Of a DNA stretch of 64,000 bases, positions 27,235 through 35,987 are shown one piece after another. A program made the position numbers and the translations under genes. Below the pieces are notes generated by a model. It worked only from the letters and a program-made list of their open reading frames with translations. It did not search any database and had not been told where the DNA came from. Origin of the DNA: Nitratireductor kimnyeongensis (GTDB lineage: Bacteria; Pseudomonadota; Alphaproteobacteria; Rhizobiales; Rhizobiaceae); assembly GCF_019891395.1 (NCBI RefSeq), contig NZ_CP078143.1:2803001-2867000 (forward strand). The letters are read 5' to 3'. The first letter of the stretch is position 1, and each line of letters opens with the position of its first letter.

Positions 27235-28260
27235 TTGAAATCATTTCTATGTTCAGTTGCACTCTCCCTGACGATCGGGGCGGTGGCAGCGCCGGCTTTC
27301 TCACAGGAGGAAACCTTCGCGGGTGAGGAGGTAAAGCTCTATGTCGGGTTCGGACCGGGCGGGGGCTATGATCTCTATGCTCGACTGATTGCAAACCATC
27401 TGGGCAAACATCTGCCTGGCGAGCCTAGTGTCATCCCCATGAATATGGAGGGTGCCGGCTCCATGCTGCTTACAAACTGGCTTTACAATGTGGCACCGAA
27501 GGACGGCACTGCCATCGCCACGATCAGCCGTGCGGTTCCATTCTTTGCGCTGACCGGTCAGGACGACGGATCCGTTCAGTTCGACGCGACCAAGTTCAAC
27601 TGGATCGGCAGTGCCAATGACGAAGTCAGCGTATGTGTGGCATGGGCTGATTCCGGTGTCAGCAATCTTGAAGATCTCATGACCGATGGCATGGTTATGG
27701 GGGGTGACGGGCCCACGGCCGATGGAGAGCAATTTGCCCGTATCATGAATGAGGTGATTGGTACCAAAATCGAGATCGTCAGCGGATATGGCGGCGGCGG
27801 GGCCATCAACCTCGCAATGGAGAACGGTGAGGTGGAAGGCCGCTGCGGATGGTCGTGGTCAAGCGTCGTGGCGTCGCAAAAGGAATGGCTGGATAACGGG
27901 CGCATCAAGGTTCTGGTGCAAATGGGCAGTGCTGCGCATCCGGATCTCCCCGACGTTCCGACGCTTTCCAGCTTGATCGAAAGCCCGGAAGACAAGGCGC
28001 TGGTCAATCTCATTCTGGCCCGGCAGGCGCTCGGGAGGCCTTATGTCGCTCCACCGGAGGTGCCGGAGGAACGTGTTCGCCTGCTGCGCGATGCGTTTGA
28101 AGCGACCTTGTCTGATCCTGCCTTCGTCAAGGAGGCAGAACAAGCTGGTCTTGAGCTCAATTATCTGAATGGTGAGAAGATCCAGTCCATCGTCGAGGAT
28201 GTGTATGCCAACACAACCGAGGCGCTCGCTGCGCGGGTCAAGGAAATCCTGACGCCCTGA
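27235..28260 (+). CDS. Bug/TctC-type periplasmic binding protein 1
   Basis: This 341-residue binding protein of the tripartite tricarboxylate transporter family has a signal peptide of about 23 residues (PAFS cut) and the VGFGPGGGYDLYARL loop diagnostic of Bug proteins. The start is TTG, placed eight bases after a long AAGGAGGAGGAG ribosome site; no ATG fits. Bug proteins deliver carboxylates, often aromatic acids, to TctAB or other carriers. It is one of three in the region and lies 56 bases before the dihydroxyphthalate-decarboxylase-like gene. An IclR-type palindrome lies 57 bases upstream. Confidence 0.85.
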   Translation: MKSFLCSVALSLTIGAVAAPAFSQEETFAGEEVKLYVGFGPGGGYDLYARLIANHLGKHLPGEPSVIPMNMEGAGSMLLTNWLYNVAPKDGTAIATISRAVPFFALTGQDDGSVQFDATKFNWIGSANDEVSVCVAWADSGVSNLEDLMTDGMVMGGDGPTADGEQFARIMNEVIGTKIEIVSGYGGGGAINLAMENGEVEGRCGWSWSSVVASQKEWLDNGRIKVLVQMGSAAHPDLPDVPTLSSLIESPEDKALVNLILARQALGRPYVAPPEVPEERVRLLRDAFEATLSDPAFVKEAEQAGLELNYLNGEKIQSIVEDVYANTTEALAARVKEILTP

Positions 28261-28316
28261 ACCAGCACCCGGCTCCGCAATCCGGTGGAGCCGGGACATC
28301 GTTTGAGAGTTAGCGA

Positions 28317-29306
28317 ATGTCCAAGAATTTACATCTCACCCTGGCTTGCGGTGATTATGAGATCATCAGACCGTTGCGTGAGGGCCTGGTGAAGGCGGAC
28401 GGTATCGATCTCACCTTCGTGACGAATATGGATTCGACCACGCGCCACTGGCGGTTTTTGCGCAACAGGGAGTTTGATGTCGCAGAAGTATCGGCTTCGG
28501 GCTATATCGCGGCGAAGGCAGCAGGGCAGGACCTTGAGGCCATTCCCGTGTTCCTCCACCGACGGTTTCGGCACGGGTTCATCTTCACCAACACCGCGTC
28601 GGGCATACGGACGCCAAAGGATCTGATCGGCCGAAAGGTCGGTGTGAAATCCTATATTGTCACGGCGACCTTGTGGTTGCGTGGAATTCTGGAGGAGCAT
28701 TACGGTGTCCCTCATCAGTCGATAGACTGGTATTCGCAACTCGACGAGGATGTGGATATTTCGCTGCCTGCCGGGGTGAAGCTTTCCAAGATCGATGATG
28801 GCAAGAGCATAGAGGATATGCTCGTCGAGGGCGAGATCGATGCGTTGCTGCATCCAGACATCATCAAGCCCATTCAAGCCCGCGATCCGCGTGTCGGCCG
28901 ATTGTTTAACGATCACGAGGCCGAGGAAGTCGCGTATTTCAAGCGAACGGGAATTTTCCCGATCATGCATGTGACGGCCCTCAAGCGTGAGATCGTGGAG
29001 CGCCATCCCTGGGTGGCCATCAATCTCTACAAGGCTTTCGACGCATCTCGGCGAATGGCAATGCAGCGCATGCAAAATCCACGCATCGTGCCGCTGGCAT
29101 GGTATCGCGAAGCTTGGGAAGAACAGGAAGCCATTCTTGGCAAGGATCCCTGGGTCTACGGGTTGGATGCGCAGAACCGCACCAACATAGAAACATTGGC
29201 ACGATACTCGTTCGAACAGGGTCTCAGCCGCAGAATGATGAAGGCGGAAGATCTCTTTCTGCCCCTGGACGAGGGGCGCGGGCGCGGCGACGCCTCGCGA
29301 TATTGA
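28317..29306 (+). CDS. 4,5-dihydroxyphthalate decarboxylase-like / substrate-binding-fold protein
   Basis: This 329-residue protein has no signal peptide. It has the periplasmic-binding-like fold used by proteins annotated as 4,5-dihydroxyphthalate decarboxylase: an N-terminal LTLACGDYEIIRPLREG and FDVAEVSASGYIAAKAAG, then IGRKVGVKSYIVTATLWLRGIL. In phthalate degraders such an enzyme makes protocatechuate, which would feed the pcaHGB genes encoded at 44303-46773. The fold is shared with binding proteins (NMT1/THI5 type), so enzymatic activity is inferred. The lack of an export signal favours a cytosolic enzyme. It is probably co-transcribed with Bug protein 1. Confidence 0.7.
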   Translation: MSKNLHLTLACGDYEIIRPLREGLVKADGIDLTFVTNMDSTTRHWRFLRNREFDVAEVSASGYIAAKAAGQDLEAIPVFLHRRFRHGFIFTNTASGIRTPKDLIGRKVGVKSYIVTATLWLRGILEEHYGVPHQSIDWYSQLDEDVDISLPAGVKLSKIDDGKSIEDMLVEGEIDALLHPDIIKPIQARDPRVGRLFNDHEAEEVAYFKRTGIFPIMHVTALKREIVERHPWVAINLYKAFDASRRMAMQRMQNPRIVPLAWYREAWEEQEAILGKDPWVYGLDAQNRTNIETLARYSFEQGLSRRMMKAEDLFLPLDEGRGRGDASRY

Positions 29307-29345
29307 CAGATCCGAACCCCGGTCCTTCCACAATCAGAATGGCAA

Positions 29346-29376
29346 AAGCCCGGCGCTATCAACGCCGGGCTTTTTT
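29346..29376. terminator. Bidirectional terminator between convergent units
   Basis: AAGCCCGGCG-CTATCAA-CGCCGGGCTT is a perfect 10-bp stem with an A tract before it and a T tract after it, so it can stop transcripts from both sides. It lies between the 28317 gene and the convergent monooxygenase gene. Confidence 0.9.
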
Positions 29377-29393
29377 CACTGTGCCGAAAACCT

Positions 29394-31055
29394 TCAGGCG
29401 TGGAAGCGTGCCATCCTGTCGACGGAATAGCCCGTTGCAAGAGCAGCCAGTTTGGTCGGATCTGAAGGCAGTGCGTCGCTGCGCCACGCAATGTGGAGGT
29501 CAGGCCGGACAAGAAAGTAGGAATTGCCATACAGTTTGCGATAACGCTCATCTGGAAGGTCAATAACCGTGATGGGGGCTCCGATCTGGCGGAAGGCGTC
29601 CACAATGGCGTCCACTGCATCGGTGCCGGAACCCATCCTGATCACGGCATAGGTCCGGCCAATCAGGTCATTCACGGAAACATCTGGTTGCACCCATATG
29701 TGGGGTAGCCGGGTGCCTGTCCAGGCTGAGGCTTCATAGGTCCGGAACAGATGCTCAGGCCCGCCAGGCTCATCCCAGATTAGAGGGCTGTCCACATAGC
29801 GATAGCCGAGTTCGGCGCCAATCATCTCATTGGTTTTGCGTTGTTCGATATCCGCGATATTGGCGAGGTTTCGGCGCAGTGCTGCGCCTTCGGGAGTCTC
29901 GTCGTTGAAGCCCGGCGCCCACTGCGCGCGCCATTTGCGTCTCCCCTGGGACGCATAGCGTGACGCACCGATGTTGCGGTCGCCGATCTGACGACGCTCG
30001 ATCTCATAGGATTCCAGAAGTCTGGGGCCGCCCCAGCCCCTCAGGGTTGCGGCAAGCTTCCAGGACAGATCGATGGCATCGCCCACACCCGTGTTCATGC
30101 CAAGCCCGCCCGTCGGGATGACCAAATGTGCAGCATCCCCAGCCAGAAAGACGCGGCCCTCGCCATATCGGTCGGCCAGAAGCAGGTTCTGTTTCCACTC
30201 GCCGACATAGAGCATTTCGTAGTTGACTGGTTCGCCGACGATCTTTTCAAACTGTCGTGCCATTGCCGCGTCGTCCTCGACGACCGCATGCAATGTCCAG
30301 TGTCTCGTCGAGTCCTGCATGATCAGGAAAGAGGCCTGATCGTCGGCCACATGATAATGCCGTCCATGGCCGGGGCCTTCTGAGAGAGGGATCCGGTCAA
30401 ACAGCTCATCGCACCGATAAAGCGCCTGCCGCAGCTTGAGAATATTTCCTTCGCCGCGCAGGGAGATGTCGAGCGCCTTGCGAACCTGACTGGATCCCCC
30501 GTCACAGCCAGCCATGTAGCTGGAATGGATGGTGGAGCGTGTGCCGTCCGAGGCAAGCACAGTGGTTGTCACGCCTGACTGGTCCTGGACGAAAGATTCA
30601 AACGCCGTGCCATACAGCACCTTGACCGAGGGAAGGGTTTCAGCCACCGATTTGAGAAGCGGTTCCAGTGTGTATTGGGAGACGAGTTGGTATGGCTCGG
30701 CCGGTTGCGAAGTGTCTTCACTGGCCTTGATCTCGGCCATGGCCTTGTTGACGGAGTCGTATTCCAATCGCAGCAGCGGCGGTTCTGTCATGTTGGTGAT
30801 GACGAACACATCCATGGGGACGTCGCCATCAAGGCCGGCCTTGCGAATCTGGTCGGAGATACCCAGTCGTCGATAGATTTCCATGGTGCGCGCGTTGCAG
30901 CGCTCCATCTTCGGAAGAAATTCCGGCGCCGCCTTTTTCTCGATGAGTATGCAGTCGATCCCTTGTTGGCCAAGGTCAATGGCCAAGGTCAATCCAACGG
31001 GGCCTGCGCCAACGATAAGTACTTCGGTCTTCATGGTTTTACTCATCCCGATCAT
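29394..31055 (-). CDS. FAD-dependent aromatic ring monooxygenase (PheA/TfdB family)
   Basis: This flavoprotein hydroxylase of about 553 residues has the N-terminal Rossmann motif VGAGPVGLTLA, the DG motif AGCDGGSSQVRK and the GD motif RVFLAGDAAHLVIPTGG, the set of class A monooxygenases. A C-terminal thioredoxin-like region follows, as in phenol hydroxylases. It is much longer than PobA (about 390 residues), so it is not a classical 4-hydroxybenzoate hydroxylase. It probably hydroxylates the ring of a pathway intermediate. In-frame ATGs at 31046 and 31034 are alternative starts. It is divergent from the IclR gene, with a palindrome and a TTGACT box on its side of the gap. Confidence 0.85.
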   Translation of the reverse strand: MIGMSKTMKTEVLIVGAGPVGLTLAIDLGQQGIDCILIEKKAAPEFLPKMERCNARTMEIYRRLGISDQIRKAGLDGDVPMDVFVITNMTEPPLLRLEYDSVNKAMAEIKASEDTSQPAEPYQLVSQYTLEPLLKSVAETLPSVKVLYGTAFESFVQDQSGVTTTVLASDGTRSTIHSSYMAGCDGGSSQVRKALDISLRGEGNILKLRQALYRCDELFDRIPLSEGPGHGRHYHVADDQASFLIMQDSTRHWTLHAVVEDDAAMARQFEKIVGEPVNYEMLYVGEWKQNLLLADRYGEGRVFLAGDAAHLVIPTGGLGMNTGVGDAIDLSWKLAATLRGWGGPRLLESYEIERRQIGDRNIGASRYASQGRRKWRAQWAPGFNDETPEGAALRRNLANIADIEQRKTNEMIGAELGYRYVDSPLIWDEPGGPEHLFRTYEASAWTGTRLPHIWVQPDVSVNDLIGRTYAVIRMGSGTDAVDAIVDAFRQIGAPITVIDLPDERYRKLYGNSYFLVRPDLHIAWRSDALPSDPTKLAALATGYSVDRMARFHA

Positions 31056-31066
31056 CCGTTTCCCGG

Positions 31067-31095
31067 TAATTAGCCGCCGAGGGTATAGCAGTCAA
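31067..31095 (-). promoter_or_regulatory. Candidate promoter for the monooxygenase gene
   Basis: On the minus strand TTGACT (31095-31090) is followed after 17 bases by TAATTA (31072-31067), just upstream of the start. The IclR-type palindrome ends four bases upstream of this -35. Confidence 0.5.
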
Positions 31096-31099
31096 TAAA

Positions 31100-31118
31100 A
31101 ATCTCATTTTATGGGATT
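31100..31118. promoter_or_regulatory. IclR-type palindrome between monooxygenase and iclR genes
   Basis: AATCTCATTTTATGGGATT is the best copy of the shared palindrome, with arms AATCTCAT and ATGGGATT and one mismatched pair. It lies in the divergent gap next to the IclR-family gene, the classic place for auto- and cross-regulation. Confidence 0.75.
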
Positions 31119-31219
31119 AAACATTGCATTGAAAAATCGCAGGTGTTTCCGCATCGTGCACAATCGGCTCGTGATTGATGCGCATTTCGAAGTCGGGCTA
31201 TAAGAGTGGCAGGGGATCG

Positions 31220-32017
31220 ATGCCCGCATCAGGGCCGCGTTGTGCAGAGCTGTCCCCGAACTTTGGGATGGTGCCGATTATGCTTAGTCACGAACGAATG
31301 CTCAGTGTCCTCGATCTGTTTGATTTGGAGCGTCCGGAGTGGAGTTTTGACGAGATGCATGCCCAGTTGGGTTTTTCCCGTTCGACGCTCTATCGCTATC
31401 TGAAGACCCTGACCGATGCTGGGTTTCTGACGACTTTTCCAGGGCGGGGTTATTCGCTTGGCCCGCGGGTCATCGAACTCGACTACCAGATCGTTGCCAC
31501 CGATCCATTGATACATGTGGCGCGCCCGGTGATGAACGAGCTTGTTCTCGGCTATTCGGGCGTCAGTCTTCTATGTCGACGATACAAGCAGAAAGTATTG
31601 TGCATTCATCAGGAAACCAGCACGGATCAGTTCCGGTCCACATATGAGCGCGGTCGAGCGCGTCCGTTGTTGCAGGGCGCAGCTTCACTTGCAGTGCTGG
31701 CCCATTTCTCGACGTATCAGCTGACGAAGCTGTATGATGAGCAGTCGGATGAATTTGCACTGGCCGGCCTGGGGAATACGCTGACGGAGGTGCGCGAAAC
31801 GCTCAAGAGCATCAGGCAGCGCGGGTGGACCAGAACCACGGGGCAGGTCACAAAAGGGGTCACTGGTATCGCTGCGCCGATTTTTGATGGCAAGAAAGAA
31901 ATTATCGGAAGTCTGAGCCTGACCCTGTCGGAAACGAACATGCCTGCCGAGCGCGAAGAAGCGATCGCCGAACGCGTGGTCTTCTGCTCGCGTATCATCT
32001 CCAAATCTCTCGAGTAG
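31220..32017 (+). CDS. IclR-family transcriptional regulator of the catabolic cluster
   Basis: This IclR protein has an N-terminal winged helix (MLSVLDLFDLERPEWSFDEMHAQLGFSRSTLYRYLKTL region) and a C-terminal effector domain ending GVTGIAAPIFDGKKEIIGSLSL, the family hallmark. The start is unclear: TTG/ATG at 31175/31178, ATG 31220 (265 residues, AGGGGA before it) or ATG 31280, which begins right at the helix domain. It sits centrally, is divergent from the monooxygenase, and has the best palindrome copy next to it. I infer that it is the binding protein of all six copies and probably an activator. It is related in family, not demonstrably in detail, to PcaR/PcaU. Confidence 0.85.
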   Translation: MPASGPRCAELSPNFGMVPIMLSHERMLSVLDLFDLERPEWSFDEMHAQLGFSRSTLYRYLKTLTDAGFLTTFPGRGYSLGPRVIELDYQIVATDPLIHVARPVMNELVLGYSGVSLLCRRYKQKVLCIHQETSTDQFRSTYERGRARPLLQGAASLAVLAHFSTYQLTKLYDEQSDEFALAGLGNTLTEVRETLKSIRQRGWTRTTGQVTKGVTGIAAPIFDGKKEIIGSLSLTLSETNMPAEREEAIAERVVFCSRIISKSLE

Positions 32018-32125
32018 AAGTGGCCAGTGGCTGCATTCTCCGTCTCTTGGTGCGATTCGCATGGGTGTAGCGCATCTGGCTGAACCGCATTTTGCGAGGT
32101 GTACCATTGGTTAGAAAACTTACAA

Positions 32126-32144
32126 TTTCGCATATTATAGGATT
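32126..32144. promoter_or_regulatory. IclR-type palindrome before the 32239 operon
   Basis: TTTCGCATATTATAGGATT carries the right half-site perfectly and the left with one change. It ends 15 bases before a TTGACT -35 box. Confidence 0.65.
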
Positions 32145-32159
32145 ATTGGCATAATTTTG

Positions 32160-32188
32160 TTGACTTTTCCGGCTGGGAAACCTTAGCC
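32160..32188 (+). promoter_or_regulatory. Candidate promoter for the 32239 operon
   Basis: TTGACT at 32160-32165 is followed after 17 bases by TTAGCC. The weak -10 is consistent with dependence on an activator bound at 32126-32144. Confidence 0.45.
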
Positions 32189-32238
32189 TTTGCGACGATC
32201 ACGTTCCGGACGGACGGATTTTCGGGAGGAGGACAGCC

Positions 32239-32982
32239 GTGTCGACATTTAAGGATCTTTTGAGCGACATGGTCGCGGCCAATCGGATATTGGCTTCCCA
32301 AGGCGTGTGCGATGCGTTCGGTCACATCAGCGTGCGCAATCCTGACAATCCGAACGCATATCTGCTCTCGTGTGCGCGTGCGCCTCAGCTCGTTGAGCGC
32401 GAGGATATCATGGAGTTCGCGCTCGACGGAACGCCGATGCACGGTGATACCCGCAAACCATTTCTGGAGCGGTTCATTCATGGCGCACTGTACGCGGAGC
32501 GGGCAGATGTTCATTGCGTCATTCACAGTCACTCACGCAGTGTCATCCCCTTTACCGTGACACCGGCCCAATTGCGTCCTGTGGTTCATAGCTGTGCGAC
32601 CATCGGTCATGCCGTACCCGTTTGGGACGCTCAGACCAGCTTTGGAGATACCAATCTCCTGATTGCGAATGAGGCGATGGGGCGGGACTTCGCTTCCGTC
32701 ATGGGCGAGGGAAACAGCGCCCTGATGCGGGGGCATGGTTCCACCGTGGTGGGCGCGTCGATCCGCGAAGCGGTGTATACGGCCGTCTATCTCGAGGTGA
32801 ATGCCAGCCTTCAGATCGCTGCGTCAGGTCTCGGGCCGATCACCTTCCTGACTGAGGGAGAGGTGGAGATTATCCAGTCCCGTCTGGCGGATGCCAAACC
32901 TGGTGAGGGCTATGACAGGGCCTGGGAGTACTGGTGCCGTCAAGCCGGGGTCGAGCCATGCCAACCGGGTGGTGAGGGCTGA
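32239..32982 (+). CDS. Class II aldolase/adducin family protein 1
   Basis: This 247-residue protein starts at GTG behind GGAGGAGG. The fold's metal ligands are visible: HxH in CVIHSHSRSV and the His of MRGHGSTVVG. Members cleave or decarboxylate hydroxylated substrates; some decarboxylate dihydroxyphthalates or related aromatics. That role would suit this cluster, but the substrate is not readable here. Its stop overlaps the ATG of ThDP enzyme B by one base, so the two are translationally coupled. It opens an operon behind an IclR-type palindrome. Confidence 0.83.
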   Translation: MSTFKDLLSDMVAANRILASQGVCDAFGHISVRNPDNPNAYLLSCARAPQLVEREDIMEFALDGTPMHGDTRKPFLERFIHGALYAERADVHCVIHSHSRSVIPFTVTPAQLRPVVHSCATIGHAVPVWDAQTSFGDTNLLIANEAMGRDFASVMGEGNSALMRGHGSTVVGASIREAVYTAVYLEVNASLQIAASGLGPITFLTEGEVEIIQSRLADAKPGEGYDRAWEYWCRQAGVEPCQPGGEG

Positions 32983-34784
32983 TGGTTGCCCTGATCCCCG
33001 TGAAGCAGCCCGCCGACATCGAACGTCCCTCAGGGGACGCTGCCGAGACGACGCAGTACGGGTCCGATGTTGTGGCTTACACCCTGCGGGAAGCGGGTAT
33101 TGCTTATGTCGCACTCAACCCGGGAGCCAGTTTCCGCGGACTTCACGACAGCCTGGTCAATTTTCTCGGCAACAGAGCACCGCAGATCCTGCTTTGTCTT
33201 CATGAGGAAAGTGCCGTGGGCCTCGCCCACGGATATGCGAAGGTCACCGGGCGGCCCATGGCTGCCGCCGTGCATTCAAATGTCGGTCTGATGCATGCGA
33301 CCATGGCGATCTTCAACGCATGGTGTGACCGTATGCCTGTGGTGGTGCTCGGAGCCACCGGCCCTGTTGATGCCAGCAAACGCCGCCCATGGATTGACTG
33401 GATCCATACCGCTGCAGATCAGGGCGGGCTGGTTCGCAACTACGTGAAATGGGACGCCCAGCCCGCTTCGGCCGCCGCCGCGCGGGAAGCCGTCCTGCGC
33501 GGTGCTTGGCTATCGCTGAACGCCCCCATGGGGCCGGTCTATATCAATCTCGATGCGGAAATGCAGGAAAGCACGATCGATGCCGAGTTGCCGGCTATCG
33601 ATGCCGGTCGATACCTCAGTGTTGCCCGGTCGGGTATTGACCACGAAACGGTTTCGGAGGTCTGGGCATTGATCAGGACGGCACGGCGCCCGGTGGTTCT
33701 GGCTGGACGCGTCTCCCGCGACGAGGTGAGCTGGCAGAGGCGTGTGGCCCTGGTGGAAGCCATGGGAGCCAGGGTGATCTCCGATCTCAAGGTCGCCGCA
33801 GCGTTTCCAACCAGTCACCAGGCTTATGCCGGCGATCTGCGTGGACGAAATGGTGCAGCGACACTGGAGGTTCTCAAGGACGCCGATCTCGTGATTGCTC
33901 TGGATTGGGTGGACTTGAACGGGGCATTGACCGCGGCCTTCGGTTCAACCGGGCCCGAATGCAAGGTGGTTCGTGTCGGGCTCGATCATCATAGCCACAA
34001 TGGCTGGAGTATGGATCATCAGGCTCATCCACCCGCCGATATGGTGATCAGCGTTGATCCGGACCGGTTCACCGACGCCATGGTCAGCGGTGCAGCGGAG
34101 CGCGCCACCGGGTCTGCTCCGGCCCGCCCGGAGATCCCGGACCTGCCGACGGATCAAGGGGGGGCGCTGACAGTTGAAGCGATGGCTTTGACGCTTCGGC
34201 ATCTGGTGGGCGGAAAGAAGACCTGTCTAACGCATGTGACCCTTTCCTGGGACGGCAGTTTCTGGCCCTTCGACCATCCGCTCGACTATCTCGGCTCAGA
34301 CGGCGGAGGGGGGCTGGGCGCAGGTCCTGCCCACGCGGTGGGCGCAGCGCTTGCATTGCGGGACATGGGCGGGGATCGCCTGCCCATAGCGATTTGCGGA
34401 GACGGCGATTTCTTGATGGGGGTGACGGCGCTTTGGACCGCGGTGCACTACAAAGTCCCGCTGCTGATGATCGTCGCCAACAACCGATCCTTTTTCAATG
34501 ACGAGGTTCATCAGGAGAAGGTCGCGCGCATGCGGGGACGCGACGTTTCCAACAAATGGATCGGCATGCGGATGAGCGATCCGAACATCGCCCTTGCGGA
34601 CATGGCCAGGGCACAAGGCTGCATGGCGTTCGGGCCGGTCACCACACAGGCACAGCTCGAAAGCACGATCAAGCAGGCCATCACGGCGGTCGAGGCGGGG
34701 AAAGTAGCGGTTGTCGAGGTGATCACCGATGCCAGCTATCCGGCCACCCTGGTCAGTGCGCTTACGGGTGCTGCCAAAAACTGA
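32982..34784 (+). CDS. ThDP-dependent decarboxylase-like enzyme B
   Basis: This 600-residue paralogue of the enzyme at 24195 shares the NPGASFRGLHDSL motif. Catalytic Glu75 lies in LHEESAVGLAHGYA, and the cofactor motif GDG-D ... NN near residues 473-500 is complete. The product is expected to come from decarboxylation of a 2-oxo acid, giving an aldehyde that the aldehyde dehydrogenase at 35988 could oxidise. It is coupled to the class II aldolase gene upstream and lies 41 bases before Bug protein 2. The clear divergence between enzymes A and B suggests different substrates or steps rather than a recent duplication. Confidence 0.78.
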   Translation: MVALIPVKQPADIERPSGDAAETTQYGSDVVAYTLREAGIAYVALNPGASFRGLHDSLVNFLGNRAPQILLCLHEESAVGLAHGYAKVTGRPMAAAVHSNVGLMHATMAIFNAWCDRMPVVVLGATGPVDASKRRPWIDWIHTAADQGGLVRNYVKWDAQPASAAAAREAVLRGAWLSLNAPMGPVYINLDAEMQESTIDAELPAIDAGRYLSVARSGIDHETVSEVWALIRTARRPVVLAGRVSRDEVSWQRRVALVEAMGARVISDLKVAAAFPTSHQAYAGDLRGRNGAATLEVLKDADLVIALDWVDLNGALTAAFGSTGPECKVVRVGLDHHSHNGWSMDHQAHPPADMVISVDPDRFTDAMVSGAAERATGSAPARPEIPDLPTDQGGALTVEAMALTLRHLVGGKKTCLTHVTLSWDGSFWPFDHPLDYLGSDGGGGLGAGPAHAVGAALALRDMGGDRLPIAICGDGDFLMGVTALWTAVHYKVPLLMIVANNRSFFNDEVHQEKVARMRGRDVSNKWIGMRMSDPNIALADMARAQGCMAFGPVTTQAQLESTIKQAITAVEAGKVAVVEVITDASYPATLVSALTGAAKN

Positions 34785-34825
34785 AACGCGGAGGAGGCGG
34801 TTTTGCCAGATAAGGGAGAGAGACA

Positions 34826-35890
34826 ATGAAGAACAATCGTTTGGGGTTTCTGCAACACATAAACAGGCGCGGGCTCTTGGCGGGCGCGCTTGCGCTGGGC
34901 TTATCCGCAGCACAGGCTGTGCCGGCCGCATCCCAGGAGACCGTGGAGGATTTCTACAGCGATAACACGGTCACCATCTATGTCGGATTTGGGCCCGGTG
35001 GAGGATACGATCTCTATGCGCGGTTGGTATCCGAATTCCTGGGAAAGCATATCCCCGGCAATCCCGAGGTTATCGTGGAGAACATGCCGGGTGCGGGCGG
35101 ACGCACCGCAATCCAGTTTCTCTACAATGTTGCCGCGCAGGATGGCACAGCGCTCAGCGTTCCGGTCCAGTCGATGGCCCTCGACAGCCTTCTGAATGTT
35201 TTGCCCGGCGATCTGGATGCCCGCAACTTCAACGCCATCGGCCGCATCACGCCTGAATATGAACTGGGTATGATCTGGTCGAATGTCGGCGTCACCACGC
35301 TGGATGAGGTCAAGGAAAAATCAGTCAGCTTCGCCTCGACGGGTGCCGGCTCGGCATCGAGTTTCGTTCCGCGCATGCTCAACGACATGGTGGGTACGAA
35401 GTTCGAGGTGATACAGGGTTATCAGGGCGCAAACGCCGCGATGATGGCGCTTGAAACGGGTGAGGTTGACGGTGCCATGCAGGGCATTGCGGGCATGAGC
35501 GCTTCGCGTCCGACGTGGATTCCCGAGGGTGTTGTCAACGTGGTCTGGCAGCTCGGTCTGACACCGCATGAATTGCTGCCCGACGTGCCGGCGGTGGGGC
35601 AACTCGGCGACAACGATCTGGACCGACAGGCCTTGCGTCTGGTGGCCAGCGCGGCCGAAATCGGTCGCTCGGTCATCACCACGCCCAATGTGGCTGAGGA
35701 TCGTGTCGAAGCACTCCGCGCCGCCTTCAACGCGATGGTCTCGGATCCTGATTTTCTTGCCGCAGCAAAGGAGCGGAATCATTTGATCGATACGCTTTCA
35801 GGCGAAGAATTGCAGGCGAAGATCGAAGAGCAGATGAATTACCCGCAAGAGGTGATCGACCGCGTCAAACCGTATGTGGTGGCGCAGTAA
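34826..35890 (+). CDS. Bug/TctC-type periplasmic binding protein 2
   Basis: This 354-residue binding protein has a twin-Arg-containing signal region (NRRGLLAGALALGLSAAQA), possibly Tat-type, then the Bug motif VGFGPGGGYDLYARL. The second and third conserved regions, with YNVAAQDGTAL and a C-terminal RVEALRAAFNAMVSDP, fit TctC. It lies between ThDP enzyme B and the terminator at 35899. With two other Bug proteins and a single TctAB permease in the region, several binding proteins may share one permease or act as sensors. The ligand is unknown. Confidence 0.85.
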   Translation: MKNNRLGFLQHINRRGLLAGALALGLSAAQAVPAASQETVEDFYSDNTVTIYVGFGPGGGYDLYARLVSEFLGKHIPGNPEVIVENMPGAGGRTAIQFLYNVAAQDGTALSVPVQSMALDSLLNVLPGDLDARNFNAIGRITPEYELGMIWSNVGVTTLDEVKEKSVSFASTGAGSASSFVPRMLNDMVGTKFEVIQGYQGANAAMMALETGEVDGAMQGIAGMSASRPTWIPEGVVNVVWQLGLTPHELLPDVPAVGQLGDNDLDRQALRLVASAAEIGRSVITTPNVAEDRVEALRAAFNAMVSDPDFLAAAKERNHLIDTLSGEELQAKIEEQMNYPQEVIDRVKPYVVAQ

Positions 35891-35898
35891 ATTTGCGC

Positions 35899-35927
35899 GG
35901 CGGGGCCGAAAACGCCCCGCCATTTTT
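35899..35927 (+). terminator. Terminator after Bug protein 2
   Basis: GGCGGGGC-CGAAAAC-GCCCCGCC is a perfect 8-bp stem followed by ATTTTT, starting eight bases after the stop. Read-through could still feed the aldehyde dehydrogenase gene 61 bases further on, as no palindrome precedes that gene. Confidence 0.8.
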
Positions 35928-35987
35928 CAAGCCGGGGTGTGCCGGAGCAGCCGCCTGATCTTTTAAAATGTTAACTGGAGTGTCGCC

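Noticed and set aside
29394..31055. Calling the monooxygenase PobA
   Set aside because: At about 553 residues with a C-terminal thioredoxin-like region it fits the phenol hydroxylase/TfdB type, not the shorter PobA.
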